Shown here piece after piece: positions 45,243-55,136 of a stretch of DNA of 64,000 bases. The position numbers were made by a program, and so were the translations under genes. Numbering within the stretch: the first letter of the stretch is position 1; every line of letters starts with the position of its first letter. Origin of the DNA: Paenibacillus agilis (GTDB lineage Bacteria; Bacillota; Bacilli; Paenibacillales; Paenibacillaceae); the NCBI RefSeq assembly GCF_007786455.1, contig NZ_VNJK01000001.1:2938673-3002672 (forward strand), written 5' to 3'. The notes below the pieces were generated by a model, which searched no databases, had not been told where the DNA came from, and saw only the letters and a list, made by a program, of their open reading frames with translations.

Positions 45243-45812
45243 TTAGTCAATAATTTCAGCTGTGTCGCCGTTCTTAACACCTGCAGCATTTGCTTCATCT
45301 GTATCGATATGCATGTCCAATGCAAATGTAGGATGTACACGAGCAAGAACATTTTCGAATACGACACCACGCTCGCCGCCTACGCGTACACGCAATGTCT
45401 GCTTATCTTGAATACCCCACTTCTCAGCATCGGATGTATGGAAGTGAATGTGACGTGCAGCAACGATAACACCTTTATCCAATACAACTTCGCCATGCGG
45501 CCCTTTAAGAGTAACACCAGGTGTATCAGCAATAGCGCCAGATTCACGCACAGGAGCTTTAATACCCAAAGCGAAGGAATCCGTACGAGAAACTTCCAAT
45601 TGAGATGCTGGACGAGCTGGGCCCAAAATACGTACTGTATTAAAGGATCCTTTAGGTCCGATAACTTCTACTGTTTCTACTGCTGCGAATTGTCCTGGTT
45701 GAGACAATGCTTTGAATTCTGTTAGTTGAGCGCCGGGTCCAAATAGTGCCTCAATGTGCTCTTGTGTTAGATGAATATGACGACCGGAAACGCCTACTGG
45801 TACAGTTTTCAT
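45243..45812 (-). CDS. pduL: Phosphate propanoyltransferase (PduL-type)
   Basis: A 189-residue PduL-family phosphotransacylase that interconverts acyl-CoA and acyl phosphate. The zinc-site motifs are VSGRHIHLT near the start, ARHIHFHTSD in the middle and HPTFALDMHIDTDEANA near the end. It lacks an N-terminal encapsulation peptide, and there are no microcompartment shell genes nearby, so it is a free cytosolic form probably acting on acetyl- or propionyl-CoA. It is a single-gene unit between korB and miaB, with GAGAGGTGG before the ATG. Confidence 0.92.
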   Translation of the reverse strand: MKTVPVGVSGRHIHLTQEHIEALFGPGAQLTEFKALSQPGQFAAVETVEVIGPKGSFNTVRILGPARPASQLEVSRTDSFALGIKAPVRESGAIADTPGVTLKGPHGEVVLDKGVIVAARHIHFHTSDAEKWGIQDKQTLRVRVGGERGVVFENVLARVHPTFALDMHIDTDEANAAGVKNGDTAEIID

Positions 45813-45873
45813 GTTTCTTCCACCTCTCGATATCTCTCTAGTTCATATACCAACTTTTATTATACTATGAAAA

Positions 45874-45909
45874 TAAAAAAAGCATACATCTTTCGACATA
45901 TGCCTTTTT
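45874..45909 (-). terminator. korAB terminator
   Basis: On the minus strand GCATATGT and ATGTATGC pair (two G-U) around CGAAAG, followed by TTTTTTT. Confidence 0.82.
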
Positions 45910-45934
45910 AACAATTAATTGAATTTATATATAA

Positions 45935-46801
45935 TTACTTAAATTCTTTAAGCAAGCCGTTGAAATCATCTTCCGAGAGGGTCAAATCATGGTGTGCCAA
46001 GGACTCCTGGGAGAAGCCTGGTACCAAATTCTCATAAGAACGACGGGAAGTATCTTGATAAATAAGTCCTGTAATCATTCCGTTCGTCTCCATTAGCTTC
46101 GTCATGGCCATCACGCGGTTCGTCGGATCGTAGCCCTCCACTGTTGCCAAGTTAACGATATTCTCTTTAAACCAGTCATACGTGTTAATTTTGTTAAATG
46201 TGACACAAGGACTGAATACGTTAATTAAAGAGAATCCTTCATGATTGATGCCCTGCTCGATCAAGGATGTCAACTGCTTCAAGTCGCTAGAGAACGATTG
46301 AGCTACGAAAGTCGCTCCAGCAGCTAGTGCGATCTCCAACGGAGCTAACGTTGTCTCTACCGAACCTTCCGGCGTACTCTTCGTCTTAAAACCAACAGCA
46401 CTACGCGGGGAAGTTTGACCCTTTGTCAGTCCGTAAATCTGATTATCCATAACGATGTAGGTCATATTCACATTACGACGAATCGCATGCACGGTATGTC
46501 CCATACCGATTGCAAATCCATCACCGTCACCGCCAGAGGCAATAACCGTCAAATCACGATTCGCAAGCTTTACCCCTTGTGCAATTGGCAATGCGCGTCC
46601 GTGAATACCATGGAAGCCATATGCATTCACATACCCTGAAATACGACCGGAACAACCGATACCTGAAATTACGGCTAGTTGTTCAGGCTCCAAGCCTACG
46701 TTGGCCGCTGCGCGTTGAATCGCTGCTTGAATCGAGAAGTCACCGCAGCCTGGGCACCAGTTCGGCTTCACATTGTTGCGAAACTCTTTGAACGTTGCCA
46801 T
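45935..46801 (-). CDS. korB: 2-oxoacid:ferredoxin oxidoreductase, beta subunit
   Basis: A 288-residue thiamine-diphosphate-binding subunit that, with the alpha subunit, oxidatively decarboxylates 2-oxoglutarate or a related 2-oxoacid and reduces ferredoxin. It shows the iron-sulfur CPGCGDFS near the start, the TPP-binding GDGDGFAIGMGHTVHA and NQIYGLTKGQTSPRS. The start is the ATG after AAGGAG, almost touching the alpha gene's stop, so the two are translationally coupled; the 30-codon extension upstream overlaps korA and is rejected. Confidence 0.93.
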   Translation of the reverse strand: MATFKEFRNNVKPNWCPGCGDFSIQAAIQRAAANVGLEPEQLAVISGIGCSGRISGYVNAYGFHGIHGRALPIAQGVKLANRDLTVIASGGDGDGFAIGMGHTVHAIRRNVNMTYIVMDNQIYGLTKGQTSPRSAVGFKTKSTPEGSVETTLAPLEIALAAGATFVAQSFSSDLKQLTSLIEQGINHEGFSLINVFSPCVTFNKINTYDWFKENIVNLATVEGYDPTNRVMAMTKLMETNGMITGLIYQDTSRRSYENLVPGFSQESLAHHDLTLSEDDFNGLLKEFK

Positions 46802-46802
46802 C

Positions 46803-48536
46803 TTACACCAACTCCTTGCTTCGGGAATAGATTTCGCTTGGTAGGAATGGCGTTCCATCGTATTTGAGCATATTACGAACTTTAGCTGCACATCCTACGT
46901 TAAGCTTAATTTGATCCGCCAATTGACCCGTTGCGTTATTTTCCACAACGACAATCTGGCTTGCACGATCCGCATACGGCTCGAACAGCTCTGTTGGGAA
47001 CGGATAGATTTGACGAACCGTAATATGGTTCGTTTTAATGCCCGCTTCCTCAAGTCTTACACGAGCCTCATCGATCGTACCACCCGTAGACCCCATTCCT
47101 ACGATAAGCAGCTCTGGCTCTTCATGAGGTGCATCTACATGGATGGCATTCGTAATGCTCAGGCTGTTCAATTTTGAAAGACGTTTATCCATCATCTTCT
47201 TACGGTTAATGGAACTCTCAGATGGGCGTCCAATTTCATCATGCTCTACACCTGTCACATGATGAAGGCCGCCTTTTTCACCTGGAATAACACGAGGTGA
47301 AACGCCATCTTCCGTGAGCTCGTAACGTTTGAATTGCGCATGCGTCTCCAACGGTGGCACATCTGATGCAAGCTTGCCACGATCGATGACAATGCGATTG
47401 TAGTCAAGCATTTCACAAGATTGCTTGCCTAGGGAAAGCTGCAAGTCAGTTAACACAATAACCGGACATTGATACTGCTCCGATAAATTGAATGCCTCGA
47501 TCATGTCATAGAAACACTCTTCAATAGAACTTGGAGAAATAATGATTTTTGGAATCTCCCCATGTGTTCCATAGATCATAGCGTTTACGTCACTTTGTTC
47601 TTGCTTCGTCGGCAATCCCGTACTTGGACCTCCACGCTGTGTATCAACAATAACGAGCGGTGTCTCTGTCATCCCTGCTAGACCGATAGCCTCCATCATA
47701 AGAGAAAGACCTGGTCCAGCGGAAGCTGTCATCGTACGAACACCCGCATAGTTAGCTCCGATAGCCATCGTTGCTGCTGCAATTTCGTCCTCTGTTTGAA
47801 CAACTGTTCCACCGAATTTCGGCAATTTTTTAATTAAATATTCCATAATTTCAGAAGCTGGCGTTATTGGATAGGCAGACATAATTCTGCATCCCGCTGC
47901 CAATGATCCAAGTGCCATCGCATCGTTACCAATCATAAATAGCTTCTGCTTGCCATCAGCAGGCTCCAATCGGAATTGTTCCAACGGTCCGCCTGCCTGC
48001 TCAAGTACGAATTCAGCGCCACGGCGTACTGCTTCAATATTTTTCTCTACGACTGCTGCGCCTTTACGGCCGAACTCTTCTTCAACTGCCTTATTGAATA
48101 CTTCTAAAGGCAGACCTAATAGAGCCCATGAAGCGCCAGACGCCACCATGTTCTTCATTAGTGATGTTCCGAGTTCCTCAGCTATCGCTGTAATAGGTAC
48201 GGCAAACAATCGTGCAGTTGCTCCTTCAGGAACGACTGGATTAAACTTTGCATCCGCTACGATAACTCCGTTAGTGTGCAGCTCATGTGCATTTAAATCA
48301 ATCGATTCTTGGTCAAATGCAACGAGAATATCTAAATCATCTGAAATGGCACGAATTGGCTTCGTGCTAATACGAATCTTATTGTTTGTATGTCCGCCTT
48401 TAATACGTGATGAAAAGTGTCGGTAACCGTATAAGTAATAACCTAGACGATTCAACGCAGTAGAGAAGATACGGTCTGTACTTTCCACGCCTTCCCCTTG
48501 CTGCCCCCCGATTTTCCATGACAATTGACTAATCAA
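46803..48536 (-). CDS. korA: 2-oxoacid:ferredoxin oxidoreductase, alpha subunit
   Basis: A 577-residue subunit with an N-terminal gamma-like domain (SWKIGGQQGEGVESTDRIF, SSRIKGGHTNNKIR) fused to the pyrimidine-binding alpha domain (GNDAMALGSLAAGCRIMSAYPITPASEIM; TASAGPGLSLMMEAIGLAG), as in other two-subunit KorAB enzymes. The preferred start is a TTG nine bases after AAAGGAG, giving MISQLSWKIGG. The longer frame adds 19 codons without a ribosome binding site. It is the first gene of korAB. Confidence 0.92.
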   Translation of the reverse strand: MISQLSWKIGGQQGEGVESTDRIFSTALNRLGYYLYGYRHFSSRIKGGHTNNKIRISTKPIRAISDDLDILVAFDQESIDLNAHELHTNGVIVADAKFNPVVPEGATARLFAVPITAIAEELGTSLMKNMVASGASWALLGLPLEVFNKAVEEEFGRKGAAVVEKNIEAVRRGAEFVLEQAGGPLEQFRLEPADGKQKLFMIGNDAMALGSLAAGCRIMSAYPITPASEIMEYLIKKLPKFGGTVVQTEDEIAAATMAIGANYAGVRTMTASAGPGLSLMMEAIGLAGMTETPLVIVDTQRGGPSTGLPTKQEQSDVNAMIYGTHGEIPKIIISPSSIEECFYDMIEAFNLSEQYQCPVIVLTDLQLSLGKQSCEMLDYNRIVIDRGKLASDVPPLETHAQFKRYELTEDGVSPRVIPGEKGGLHHVTGVEHDEIGRPSESSINRKKMMDKRLSKLNSLSITNAIHVDAPHEEPELLIVGMGSTGGTIDEARVRLEEAGIKTNHITVRQIYPFPTELFEPYADRASQIVVVENNATGQLADQIKLNVGCAAKVRNMLKYDGTPFLPSEIYSRSKELV

Positions 48537-48757
48537 GCTCGCCCACTCCTTTAAGGTGACTCGAAAATACTGCCTATCCATGTTACACATCATTTACGCA
48601 TCTTGTAACTATTAAATAGTTGGCAATGGCTTATTGGCCTGAGTCATAATCATTCTATGTCCAGTCTTAGTAAAAGGCAAGCGTTTTCCCATCTTCGCTC
48701 ATAGCACCTTGAGATAAATACGATGCAAAGATGTGATAGGTAATAAATATTATTTTG

Positions 48758-49714
48758 CTATGCCCGCTGTGGTAAATACGTCTTTAGGAACCTATTTGCG
48801 TTCTCATATGCAATTTTGTTCATTATTGCATTTCCATAGCGCTGCTCAATCATCGCAAGTAAGTTTGGATGATGCCCAGCATGCTCTAAGTTTTGAATTT
48901 TGTCATCAATGCCGTCAAAATCTGAGCCAAGCATCAGATGATTCTCTCCACCTAATTGAATAATATGATCGATATGCCCCAGCAAGTCCTCTATCGTGAC
49001 AAGTTCTTTTTCTGCTACGAAAAGTGGCACATACGTCACACCTATTCTACCGTCCCGTGCGATAATGGCACGAATCTGATCGTCTGTCAGATTGCGAGGA
49101 TGCGGTTGTAAGGAAGCACAGTTGGAATGCGAGGCAATGACCGGTCGTGTTGTACCGTCCATCAGTTCCCAGAACGCACGTTCATTCAAATGCGACACAT
49201 CAAGTACAATTCCTAATCGATCACACTCTTCAATTAGCTGCCATCCTTCTCTCGTAAATCCACCAGAACGCGGCTCTCCAGCTCCATCTACCGCCCAGTT
49301 CGCATGATTCCAAGACAAGCCAATAAATCGTACGCCAAGCTCATACAACGTACGTACATAAACCATATCTCCTTCTAGCGCATCTACCCCCTCCAAAGAG
49401 AGAATCGATCCGATCAACGAATGGTTTTGTTCTAATGTCTCCAAATCCTCTTTCCATTTCACCCAATACATTTCCGGCAGCACAGCAATTTGCTCGCGAA
49501 ACAAATCAATAGCGCGCAGTACTTGGGCAAACCGTGGAGGGCCTATTAAAGGAGCCGCTTCTAAATAAAGAGCAAATACTTGCATACCAACCTGACCTTG
49601 CTTCAATCGCGGCAGTGTAATATCCATCAATTCTGCCTTTTCAAAATCAACCTTATTCTCATAAAGCATTTTATAAAGTACATCACAATGGAAATCAATG
49701 ATTTTTGAATTCAT
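48758..49714 (-). CDS. Membrane dipeptidase (peptidase family M19)
   Basis: A 318-residue renal-dipeptidase-like zinc enzyme. It starts IDFHCDVLYKML (metal His9 and Asp11), contains EGVDALEGD with the bridging Glu, VLDVSHLNERAFWEL and VIASHSNCASLQPHPRNLTD with metal and substrate His, and GSDFDGID near the end. Members cleave dipeptides, including D-amino-acid or beta-lactam-type ones. In Bacilli a related gene lies beside spoVS, as here. AGAAGGGA precedes the ATG. Confidence 0.92.
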   Translation of the reverse strand: MNSKIIDFHCDVLYKMLYENKVDFEKAELMDITLPRLKQGQVGMQVFALYLEAAPLIGPPRFAQVLRAIDLFREQIAVLPEMYWVKWKEDLETLEQNHSLIGSILSLEGVDALEGDMVYVRTLYELGVRFIGLSWNHANWAVDGAGEPRSGGFTREGWQLIEECDRLGIVLDVSHLNERAFWELMDGTTRPVIASHSNCASLQPHPRNLTDDQIRAIIARDGRIGVTYVPLFVAEKELVTIEDLLGHIDHIIQLGGENHLMLGSDFDGIDDKIQNLEHAGHHPNLLAMIEQRYGNAIMNKIAYENANRFLKTYLPQRA

Positions 49715-49862
49715 GCGATTTTCATCCCTTCTATCTCTTCCATCAGTCTCCTATCGCTGCATTCCATTATAGCCTATTCCAGCGTTCTAGGCATCTTCGT
49801 GTATATTAAGATGTACCCAATTAGGTACGTACAAGGTTTTTGTTTCTAGAAAAATATACAGC

Positions 49863-49891
49863 AAAAAACCTGCTTACAGCGTAAACAGGTT
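49863..49891 (-). terminator. spoVS terminator
   Basis: AACCTG..TTAC (49867-49877) pairs with GTAA..CAGGTT (49881-49891) with one mismatch. T6 follows on the minus strand. Confidence 0.82.
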
Positions 49892-49937
49892 AGTACGTTC
49901 TCTTCGCAGTTTCCATCTTAGCTGCCTACATCCTCTC

Positions 49938-50198
49938 TTATCTTGGCTCTACAATTAATTTGATCGCTGTACGATCTTCACCATCAATCACAATATCGGT
50001 GAATGCCGGAATGCAAATCAAATCTACACCGCTTGGCGCAACAAATCCCCGTGCAATGGCGACGGCCTTAATTGCTTGGTTCAAAGCACCTGCACCAATT
50101 GCCTGCAGTTCGGCCGCTCCCCTTTCACGCAAAACCCCTGCTAACGCACCAGCTACCGAATTTGGATTGGATTTTGCTGAAACTTTTAATACTTCCAT
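49938..50198 (-). CDS. spoVS: Stage V sporulation protein S
   Basis: An 86-residue Alba-like protein, highly conserved in spore formers, whose loss in Bacillus subtilis blocks stage V and affects septation. The sequence MEVLKVSAKSNPNSVAGALAG and the IGAGALNQAIKAVAIARG core match the family over the whole length. The start is the ATG seven bases after GAGGAGGT; the longest frame adds 31 upstream codons and is not used. It follows ymdB downstream of rny, as in Bacillus. Confidence 0.96.
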   Translation of the reverse strand: MEVLKVSAKSNPNSVAGALAGVLRERGAAELQAIGAGALNQAIKAVAIARGFVAPSGVDLICIPAFTDIVIDGEDRTAIKLIVEPR

Positions 50199-50329
50199 GA
50201 AAGTACCTCCTCGGGAATAATGGTTGATTCCACTATTACAACATATTCGTAAACAGGCTAAAAATACCACCAATATATCCCTATACCCCAATTAGCCAAA
50301 GCAGAACCTCGGGGCTAACCTGGGCAAGC

Positions 50330-50378
50330 AAAAAAAAAGAACCTTAGCTGCTTATAGCATGTATACAGCCAAGGTTCT
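50330..50378 (-). terminator. ymdB terminator
   Basis: AGAACCTT..GCTG (50339-50350) pairs with CAGC..AAGGTTCT (50366-50378) with a mismatch; T9 follows on the minus strand. Confidence 0.88.
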
Positions 50379-50394
50379 CGAAATATTCATATTA

Positions 50395-51189
50395 CTAGCT
50401 CATTATCCACTCATCTTCACGGATACGGATCTTGTTAATCCGCACTGCTTTTCCTGTTGAATCATCAATCTCAACAAATACAGCATGGAAGTGCCATTTC
50501 CCTTCACAAACCGTAAAGCGAACGGGCAGCTGGGTTTTGAACTTACGAAGCACCGCATCACGTTCCATCCCTAGCACGCCTTCTTTGGAACCTACCATCC
50601 CACAGTCTGTCAAATATCCTGTTCCATTTGGCAAAATCGTATCATCATTCGTTTGCACATGCGTATGTGTACCAACAACAAAAGATGCTCGGCCATCCAA
50701 ATGCCAGCCCATCGCGATTTTCTCAGACGTCGCTTCGGCATGGAAATCGACTAGAATCGCTTTGGACTGCTTTCCTGCACGCTCCAACAACTCGTCCGCA
50801 GTACGGAAAGGACAGTCGATTGCCGGCAGGAATGTCCGCCCTTGAAGATTCAGAATGACTAGTTCTTTACCATTAGCCTTAATTGTCGTCATTCCTCTTC
50901 CAGGCGTTCCAGGAGGGAAGTTGGCCGGACGAACGACACGTTTGTCGTCATCGATCCATTCAAATATATCACGGTTATCCCAAGTATGATTCCCCATCGT
51001 AAATCCATGAACACCTAGATCTGCGAATTCTTTAATAATTGCAGCAGTAACGCCGCGTCCACCTGCAGCATTTTCTGCATTCGCAATGATAATATGCGGG
51101 TTATATTTGCTCTTCAACTCCGGAAGCAGCGTCTTCACTGCTTTGCGTCCCGTGTTGCCCACAATATCACCAATAAACAATACTTTCAT
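50395..51189 (-). CDS. ymdB: YmdB-family metallophosphoesterase
   Basis: A 264-residue calcineurin-like phosphodiesterase (TIGR00282 type). Metal-binding motifs are FIGDIVGNTGR (Asp8), NAENAAGG (Asn/Glu), TMGNHTWDN, DFHAEATSEK and GTHTHVQTND. Bacillus YmdB hydrolyses 2',3'-cyclic nucleotides and affects biofilm and motility gene choice. The start is the ATG preceded by AAGGAGGA; the longer frame runs 89 codons into rny and is rejected. It follows rny by 73 bases with a hairpin between. Confidence 0.94.
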   Translation of the reverse strand: MKVLFIGDIVGNTGRKAVKTLLPELKSKYNPHIIIANAENAAGGRGVTAAIIKEFADLGVHGFTMGNHTWDNRDIFEWIDDDKRVVRPANFPPGTPGRGMTTIKANGKELVILNLQGRTFLPAIDCPFRTADELLERAGKQSKAILVDFHAEATSEKIAMGWHLDGRASFVVGTHTHVQTNDDTILPNGTGYLTDCGMVGSKEGVLGMERDAVLRKFKTQLPVRFTVCEGKWHFHAVFVEIDDSTGKAVRINKIRIREDEWIMS

Positions 51190-51214
51190 CGGAAACAAGT
51201 CCTCCTTAACAAAC

Positions 51215-51243
51215 GGAGAAGTGGCCGACGCGGCCACTTCTCC
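51215..51243 (-). terminator. Hairpin between rny and ymdB
   Basis: GGAGAAGTGGCC (51215-51226) pairs perfectly with GGCCACTTCTCC (51232-51243). There is no real T-run, so it may allow partial read-through or protect the 3' end of rny mRNA rather than stop transcription. Confidence 0.7.
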
Positions 51244-51262
51244 AAGTCCTATACGTCTATTA

Positions 51263-52810
51263 TTATTTGGCGTATTCCACCGCTCGAGTCTCGCGGATAA
51301 CTGTAACCTTAATGTGCCCTGGATAATCCAGTTCACTCTCGATTTTTTTCGTAATCTCGCGAGCAAGACGATACGCTTCCGTATCATCAATCTTCTCAGG
51401 CTGTACCATGACACGAACTTCGCGTCCAGCTTGAATCGCGTAAGATTTCTCAACACCTTCGAACGATTCAGAGATATCTTCTAACTTCTCCAGTCGTTTG
51501 ATATATGTTTCGAGCGTTTCGCGACGAGCTCCCGGTCTTGCAGCAGACAATGCATCTGCAGCAGCGACGAGCATTGCGATAATCGACGTTGCTTCGCAAT
51601 CGCCATGATGGGATGCAATACTGTTAATAACGACAGGATGTTCTTTGTACTTCTTCGCCAACTCTACACCAATCTCAACGTGAGATCCTTCAACCTCATG
51701 ATCTAACGCTTTTCCAATATCGTGTAGTAAGCCTGCGCGCTTAGCAAGAGTTACATCTTCTCCAAGCTCTCCAGCCATCAAGCCTGCCAGATACGCAACC
51801 TCCATGGAATGCTTAAGTACATTCTGTCCATAGCTTGTACGGAATTTCAGGCGACCAAGAATTTTAATTAAGTCAGGATGCAGACCATGCACGCCCACCT
51901 CAAATGTAGCTTGTTCACCATATTCACGAATGCGCTCGTCCACTTCTTTGCGTGATTTATCGACCATCTCTTCGATACGTGCTGGGTGAATACGTCCGTC
52001 TGCAACCAGCTTCTCAAGTGATGTTCGAGCAATCTCACGACGAATTGGATCGAACCCAGACAAGATAACCGCTTCTGGAGTATCGTCAATAATAAGATCA
52101 ATACCCGTAAGCGTCTCCAATGCGCGAATGTTACGACCTTCACGACCGATAATACGGCCTTTCATCTCTTCGTTCGGCAAAGCAACGACAGATACCGTAG
52201 TTTCAGCCACATGGTCAGCTGCACAGCGCTGGATTGCTAGCGTAATAATATTACGTGAGCGCTTGTCCGCCTCTTCTCGAGCTTGTTGCTCGATTTCTTT
52301 AATCATTTGAGCTGTCTCATGACGAACTTCTTGCTCAACATTCGTCAAAATAATCTGTCTAGCGTCTTCCATGGACAGATTCGATATGCGCTCCAATTCC
52401 GAAACTTGCTGTTGATGGATGCGCTCAACTTGTTCTTGTGTCTCTTCAATCTGTTTCTCTTTGTTAGCTAGTTGTTCCTCTTTACGTTCGAGCGAATCTA
52501 ACTTTTTATCCAACGACTCTTCTTTTTGTACGATTCGTCTTTCTTGACGTTGAATTTCGTTCCGGCGTTCACGGATATCTTTCTCCGCTTCGGTGCGAAC
52601 TTTGTGGACATCGTCTTTCGCTTCGAGCACTGTTTCTTTCTTCAGTGCCTCCGCTTCCTTACGTGCGTTATCCACGATTTGTTCTGCAGCGTGCTCAGCA
52701 CTCGTTATTTTCGCTTCCGCCAGTGATTTGCGAATCAGATAACCGATTCCAAACCCCAAGAACAATGCAGCCACAACGAGAACGATTGCGAGCCAAATGT
52801 TGACGTTCAT
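51263..52810 (-). CDS. rny: Ribonuclease Y
   Basis: A 515-residue membrane-anchored endoribonuclease that starts mRNA decay. The N-terminal helix (about 5-23) is followed by a long coiled coil (about 30-200; [20 protein letters not shown]), a KH domain ([25 protein letters not shown]) and an HD domain with [10 protein letters not shown] and [10 protein letters not shown]. The start is the ATG after GGGGAGG; the frame runs 17 codons further upstream. RicA, encoded downstream in this window, modulates this enzyme in Bacillus. The promoter lies about 250 bases upstream. Confidence 0.96.
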   Translation of the reverse strand: MNVNIWLAIVLVVAALFLGFGIGYLIRKSLAEAKITSAEHAAEQIVDNARKEAEALKKETVLEAKDDVHKVRTEAEKDIRERRNEIQRQERRIVQKEESLDKKLDSLERKEEQLANKEKQIEETQEQVERIHQQQVSELERISNLSMEDARQIILTNVEQEVRHETAQMIKEIEQQAREEADKRSRNIITLAIQRCAADHVAETTVSVVALPNEEMKGRIIGREGRNIRALETLTGIDLIIDDTPEAVILSGFDPIRREIARTSLEKLVADGRIHPARIEEMVDKSRKEVDERIREYGEQATFEVGVHGLHPDLIKILGRLKFRTSYGQNVLKHSMEVAYLAGLMAGELGEDVTLAKRAGLLHDIGKALDHEVEGSHVEIGVELAKKYKEHPVVINSIASHHGDCEATSIIAMLVAAADALSAARPGARRETLETYIKRLEKLEDISESFEGVEKSYAIQAGREVRVMVQPEKIDDTEAYRLAREITKKIESELDYPGHIKVTVIRETRAVEYAK

Positions 52811-53110
52811 TGCCTCACCTCCCCGTTGGTTACTCCAAGCACTGCTTGGGACAGGTTTCATTTGTGTTGTTACAGTTTCAATTGATTCATACTCATGGAT
52901 CGACCGGCACCCCTAAGATGGCGGTAAAATTGCATGCATTCGCACACACGATCATCACCCCTACATAGTGACAATCGGAACTATGACATTGGCGAAATGA
53001 ATCAGCTAAAATCAACTTCTGGAAGGGGAAATTGATTTCGTGAAAATAAAGATACATGTTCATTTTATTATTGAGGAAAAGATATTGTCAAGCAAAGCTC
53101 AACTTCTCTT
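52811..53110. other. rny leader region
   Basis: This region holds an rny promoter (TTGACA at 53086-53091, 18 bases, TAAAAT at 53062-53067, minus strand) and an untranslated leader of about 245 bases. I see no gene and no recognised riboswitch in the leader. Confidence 0.6.
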
Positions 53111-53779
53111 TTACCAAGTCTCTTCATCTTGATCATTTCTGACTGACTCATCAGCCACCAGTTGAGCTGCCTTTCGCGACATTTCACTTGAAAAACCTCT
53201 TCTTGCTAAGTAGGCTGCAACTTTATTCTTTCGAATATACGTTTCCCCACGCGTTTGACGCCACTTCTTCGCAGCGGCTCCAACTGCACTTTCCCATTCC
53301 TGATCCGGGTCGATGGAATCCATGGCTGCACGTATATGATTCTCATGCACGCCTTTTTGTTTCAGCTCATGTCGAACCCAGCGGCTGCCCTTGCTATGTC
53401 GAGTAATTCGTTGTTCTGCCCACTGCTCTGCATACGCAGCATCATCTACAAGCCATTCACGCTCCAACCTATCCAATACGATAGGTATCGTCTCGTCGTC
53501 GTATTCCTTCTGTTGCAAATACTTAGCCATTTCCATTCGTGTACGAGGCTTGCGCTGCAAGTAGGTCAAAGCCTGGATGTAGCCTTTATGCTGCTCATCT
53601 GCTCGTATAATCTCCTCTAGAAAGGAAATAGACACTTCTGACCCTTTCGTAAGTCGATACTTAACTATTGTATCTTCATGTACATTAATTGGCTCAGCAT
53701 GCTCAAAAAAAATGATGTATCGATTACGCTGTTTCTCATCCAGCTGAACTTTTACTATTATCGTCTCATCTTGCTGCAT
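53111..53779 (-). CDS. recX: RecX-family regulatory protein
   Basis: A 222-residue three-helix-repeat protein of the RecX family, which binds and modulates RecA filaments. Family features are ALTYLQRKPRTRMEMAKYLQQKEY, the repeat around DDAAYAEQWAEQRIT, HELKQKGVHENHI, and the C-terminal YLARRGFSSE. Position next to recA supports the call. GAGGGGGA precedes the ATG. It is slightly longer than proteobacterial RecX because of the N-terminal strand-rich part, as in other Bacilli. Confidence 0.9.
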   Translation of the reverse strand: MQQDETIIVKVQLDEKQRNRYIIFFEHAEPINVHEDTIVKYRLTKGSEVSISFLEEIIRADEQHKGYIQALTYLQRKPRTRMEMAKYLQQKEYDDETIPIVLDRLEREWLVDDAAYAEQWAEQRITRHSKGSRWVRHELKQKGVHENHIRAAMDSIDPDQEWESAVGAAAKKWRQTRGETYIRKNKVAAYLARRGFSSEMSRKAAQLVADESVRNDQDEETW

Positions 53780-53864
53780 CTATATCCCCCTCATTGGCTT
53801 TTCTGTGACCTGCCGCAATAAGGAAGGTGCTTTTCTAAACAAGTAACGCGGCAACTACAACAAA

Positions 53865-53899
53865 GACAAGCACCTTTACCATTTGGCAAGGTGCTTGTC
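53865..53899 (-). terminator. recA terminator
   Basis: GACAAGCACCTT (53865-53876) pairs perfectly with AAGGTGCTTGTC (53888-53899). The following T-tract (TTTGTTG) is moderate. Confidence 0.78.
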
Positions 53900-53909
53900 C
53901 ATCATCCAA

Positions 53910-54968
53910 TTATTCAGCATCCAATGCCAACAATTCTTCCTCGTCCTCATCAGTTTCGTCCTGAGAAGATGCAGGGATAACCGTAGTCAAGTTGCTAGCT
54001 TCACGAATTAAGTTCTCGATCTTTAGAGACATTTCCACATTCTCTTTCAAGAATTGCTTCGCATTTTCGCGGCCTTGACCCAAACGTTCGCCCTCATAGG
54101 AGTACCAAGCACCACTCTTCTGAACGATGTCCATCTCCGTTCCAATATCGACGATGCTGCCTTCCTTGGAAATTCCTTCACCGTACATAATATCGATATC
54201 TGCTTGTTTGAATGGAGGAGCTACTTTGTTCTTCACAACCTTAATTCGAGTACGGTTACCGACCATATCGTTTCCTTGCTTAATCGTCTCAACGCGACGA
54301 ACATCTAGACGCACAGAAGAGTAGAACTTCAATGCGCGACCGCCCGGAGTTGTCTCAGGGTTACCAAACATAACCCCAACCTTCTCACGCAACTGGTTAA
54401 TGAAGATTGTAATCGTCTTCGATTTGCTGATCGCACCAGATAGCTTACGAAGTGCTTGGGACATAAGACGAGCTTGAAGACCAACGTGGGAATCACCCAT
54501 GTCACCCTCAATCTCAGCCTTTGGAACGAGTGCCGCAACAGAGTCAATAACGATAATATCAACAGCACCACTGCGAACAAGCGCCTCAGCAATCTCTAGC
54601 CCCTGCTCACCTGTATCTGGCTGAGATAGAAGTAGTTCATCAATATTAACACCAAGCTTGCTTGCGTACTGCGGATCAAGCGCATGCTCCGCATCAATAA
54701 ACGCAGCTTGTCCACCAGTCTTCTGCACTTCAGCAATAGCGTGCAGAGCAACTGTCGTCTTACCTGAAGATTCTGGTCCGTACACTTCAACGATACGCCC
54801 GCGAGGAAGTCCACCTGTGCCGAGCGCTATATCCAACGCTAAAGATCCACTTGGTACGATCTCAACCTGCATATGATTGGATTCGCCCAACTTCATGATG
54901 GAACCTTTACCGAATTGCTTTTCTATTTGACGTAATGCCATCTCTAATGCTGCTTTGCGATCTGACAC
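53910..54968 (-). CDS. recA: Recombinase RecA
   Basis: A 352-residue strand-exchange recombinase and SOS co-protease. It has Walker A GPESSGKT (64-71), the Glu of EVQKT...FIDAEHALD, loop L1 around [16 protein letters not shown] and L2 region [28 protein letters not shown], and an acidic C-terminal tail ([10 protein letters not shown]). The start is the GTG nine bases after AAGGA ([10 protein letters not shown]); the ATG seven codons upstream is less likely. A LexA box and a promoter lie 30-85 bases upstream. Confidence 0.97.
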   Translation of the reverse strand: MSDRKAALEMALRQIEKQFGKGSIMKLGESNHMQVEIVPSGSLALDIALGTGGLPRGRIVEVYGPESSGKTTVALHAIAEVQKTGGQAAFIDAEHALDPQYASKLGVNIDELLLSQPDTGEQGLEIAEALVRSGAVDIIVIDSVAALVPKAEIEGDMGDSHVGLQARLMSQALRKLSGAISKSKTITIFINQLREKVGVMFGNPETTPGGRALKFYSSVRLDVRRVETIKQGNDMVGNRTRIKVVKNKVAPPFKQADIDIMYGEGISKEGSIVDIGTEMDIVQKSGAWYSYEGERLGQGRENAKQFLKENVEMSLKIENLIREASNLTTVIPASSQDETDEDEEELLALDAE

Positions 54969-55000
54969 ACACTCACATCCTTCATTCATTTTGTACTCTT

Positions 55001-55052
55001 ATCATACCTTTTTTCGAGACGATGCACAAGCATTTTTTCGAACATACATTCG
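55001..55052 (-). promoter_or_regulatory. recA promoter with LexA (SOS) box
   Basis: On the minus strand CGAATGTATGTTCG (55039-55052) matches the Gram-positive SOS box CGAACnnnnGTTCG with one mismatch. Downstream are TTGTGC (55024-55029), a 17-base spacer and TATGAT (55001-55006), a good sigma-A promoter. LexA at the box would compete with polymerase, so recA should be SOS-induced. Confidence 0.88.
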
Positions 55053-55136
55053 TTTTTTTCTATCCTCTCCTTCCAACCTCATCCAGATAAATCTCAATAA
55101 AATAGACTGTTAAAATGGCGAAAAAGCGTTGATATA

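Noticed and set aside
51190..51456. Extension of the ymdB frame into rny
   Set aside because: It lies entirely in the 3' end of rny in another frame, and YmdB proteins begin at MKVLFIGD.
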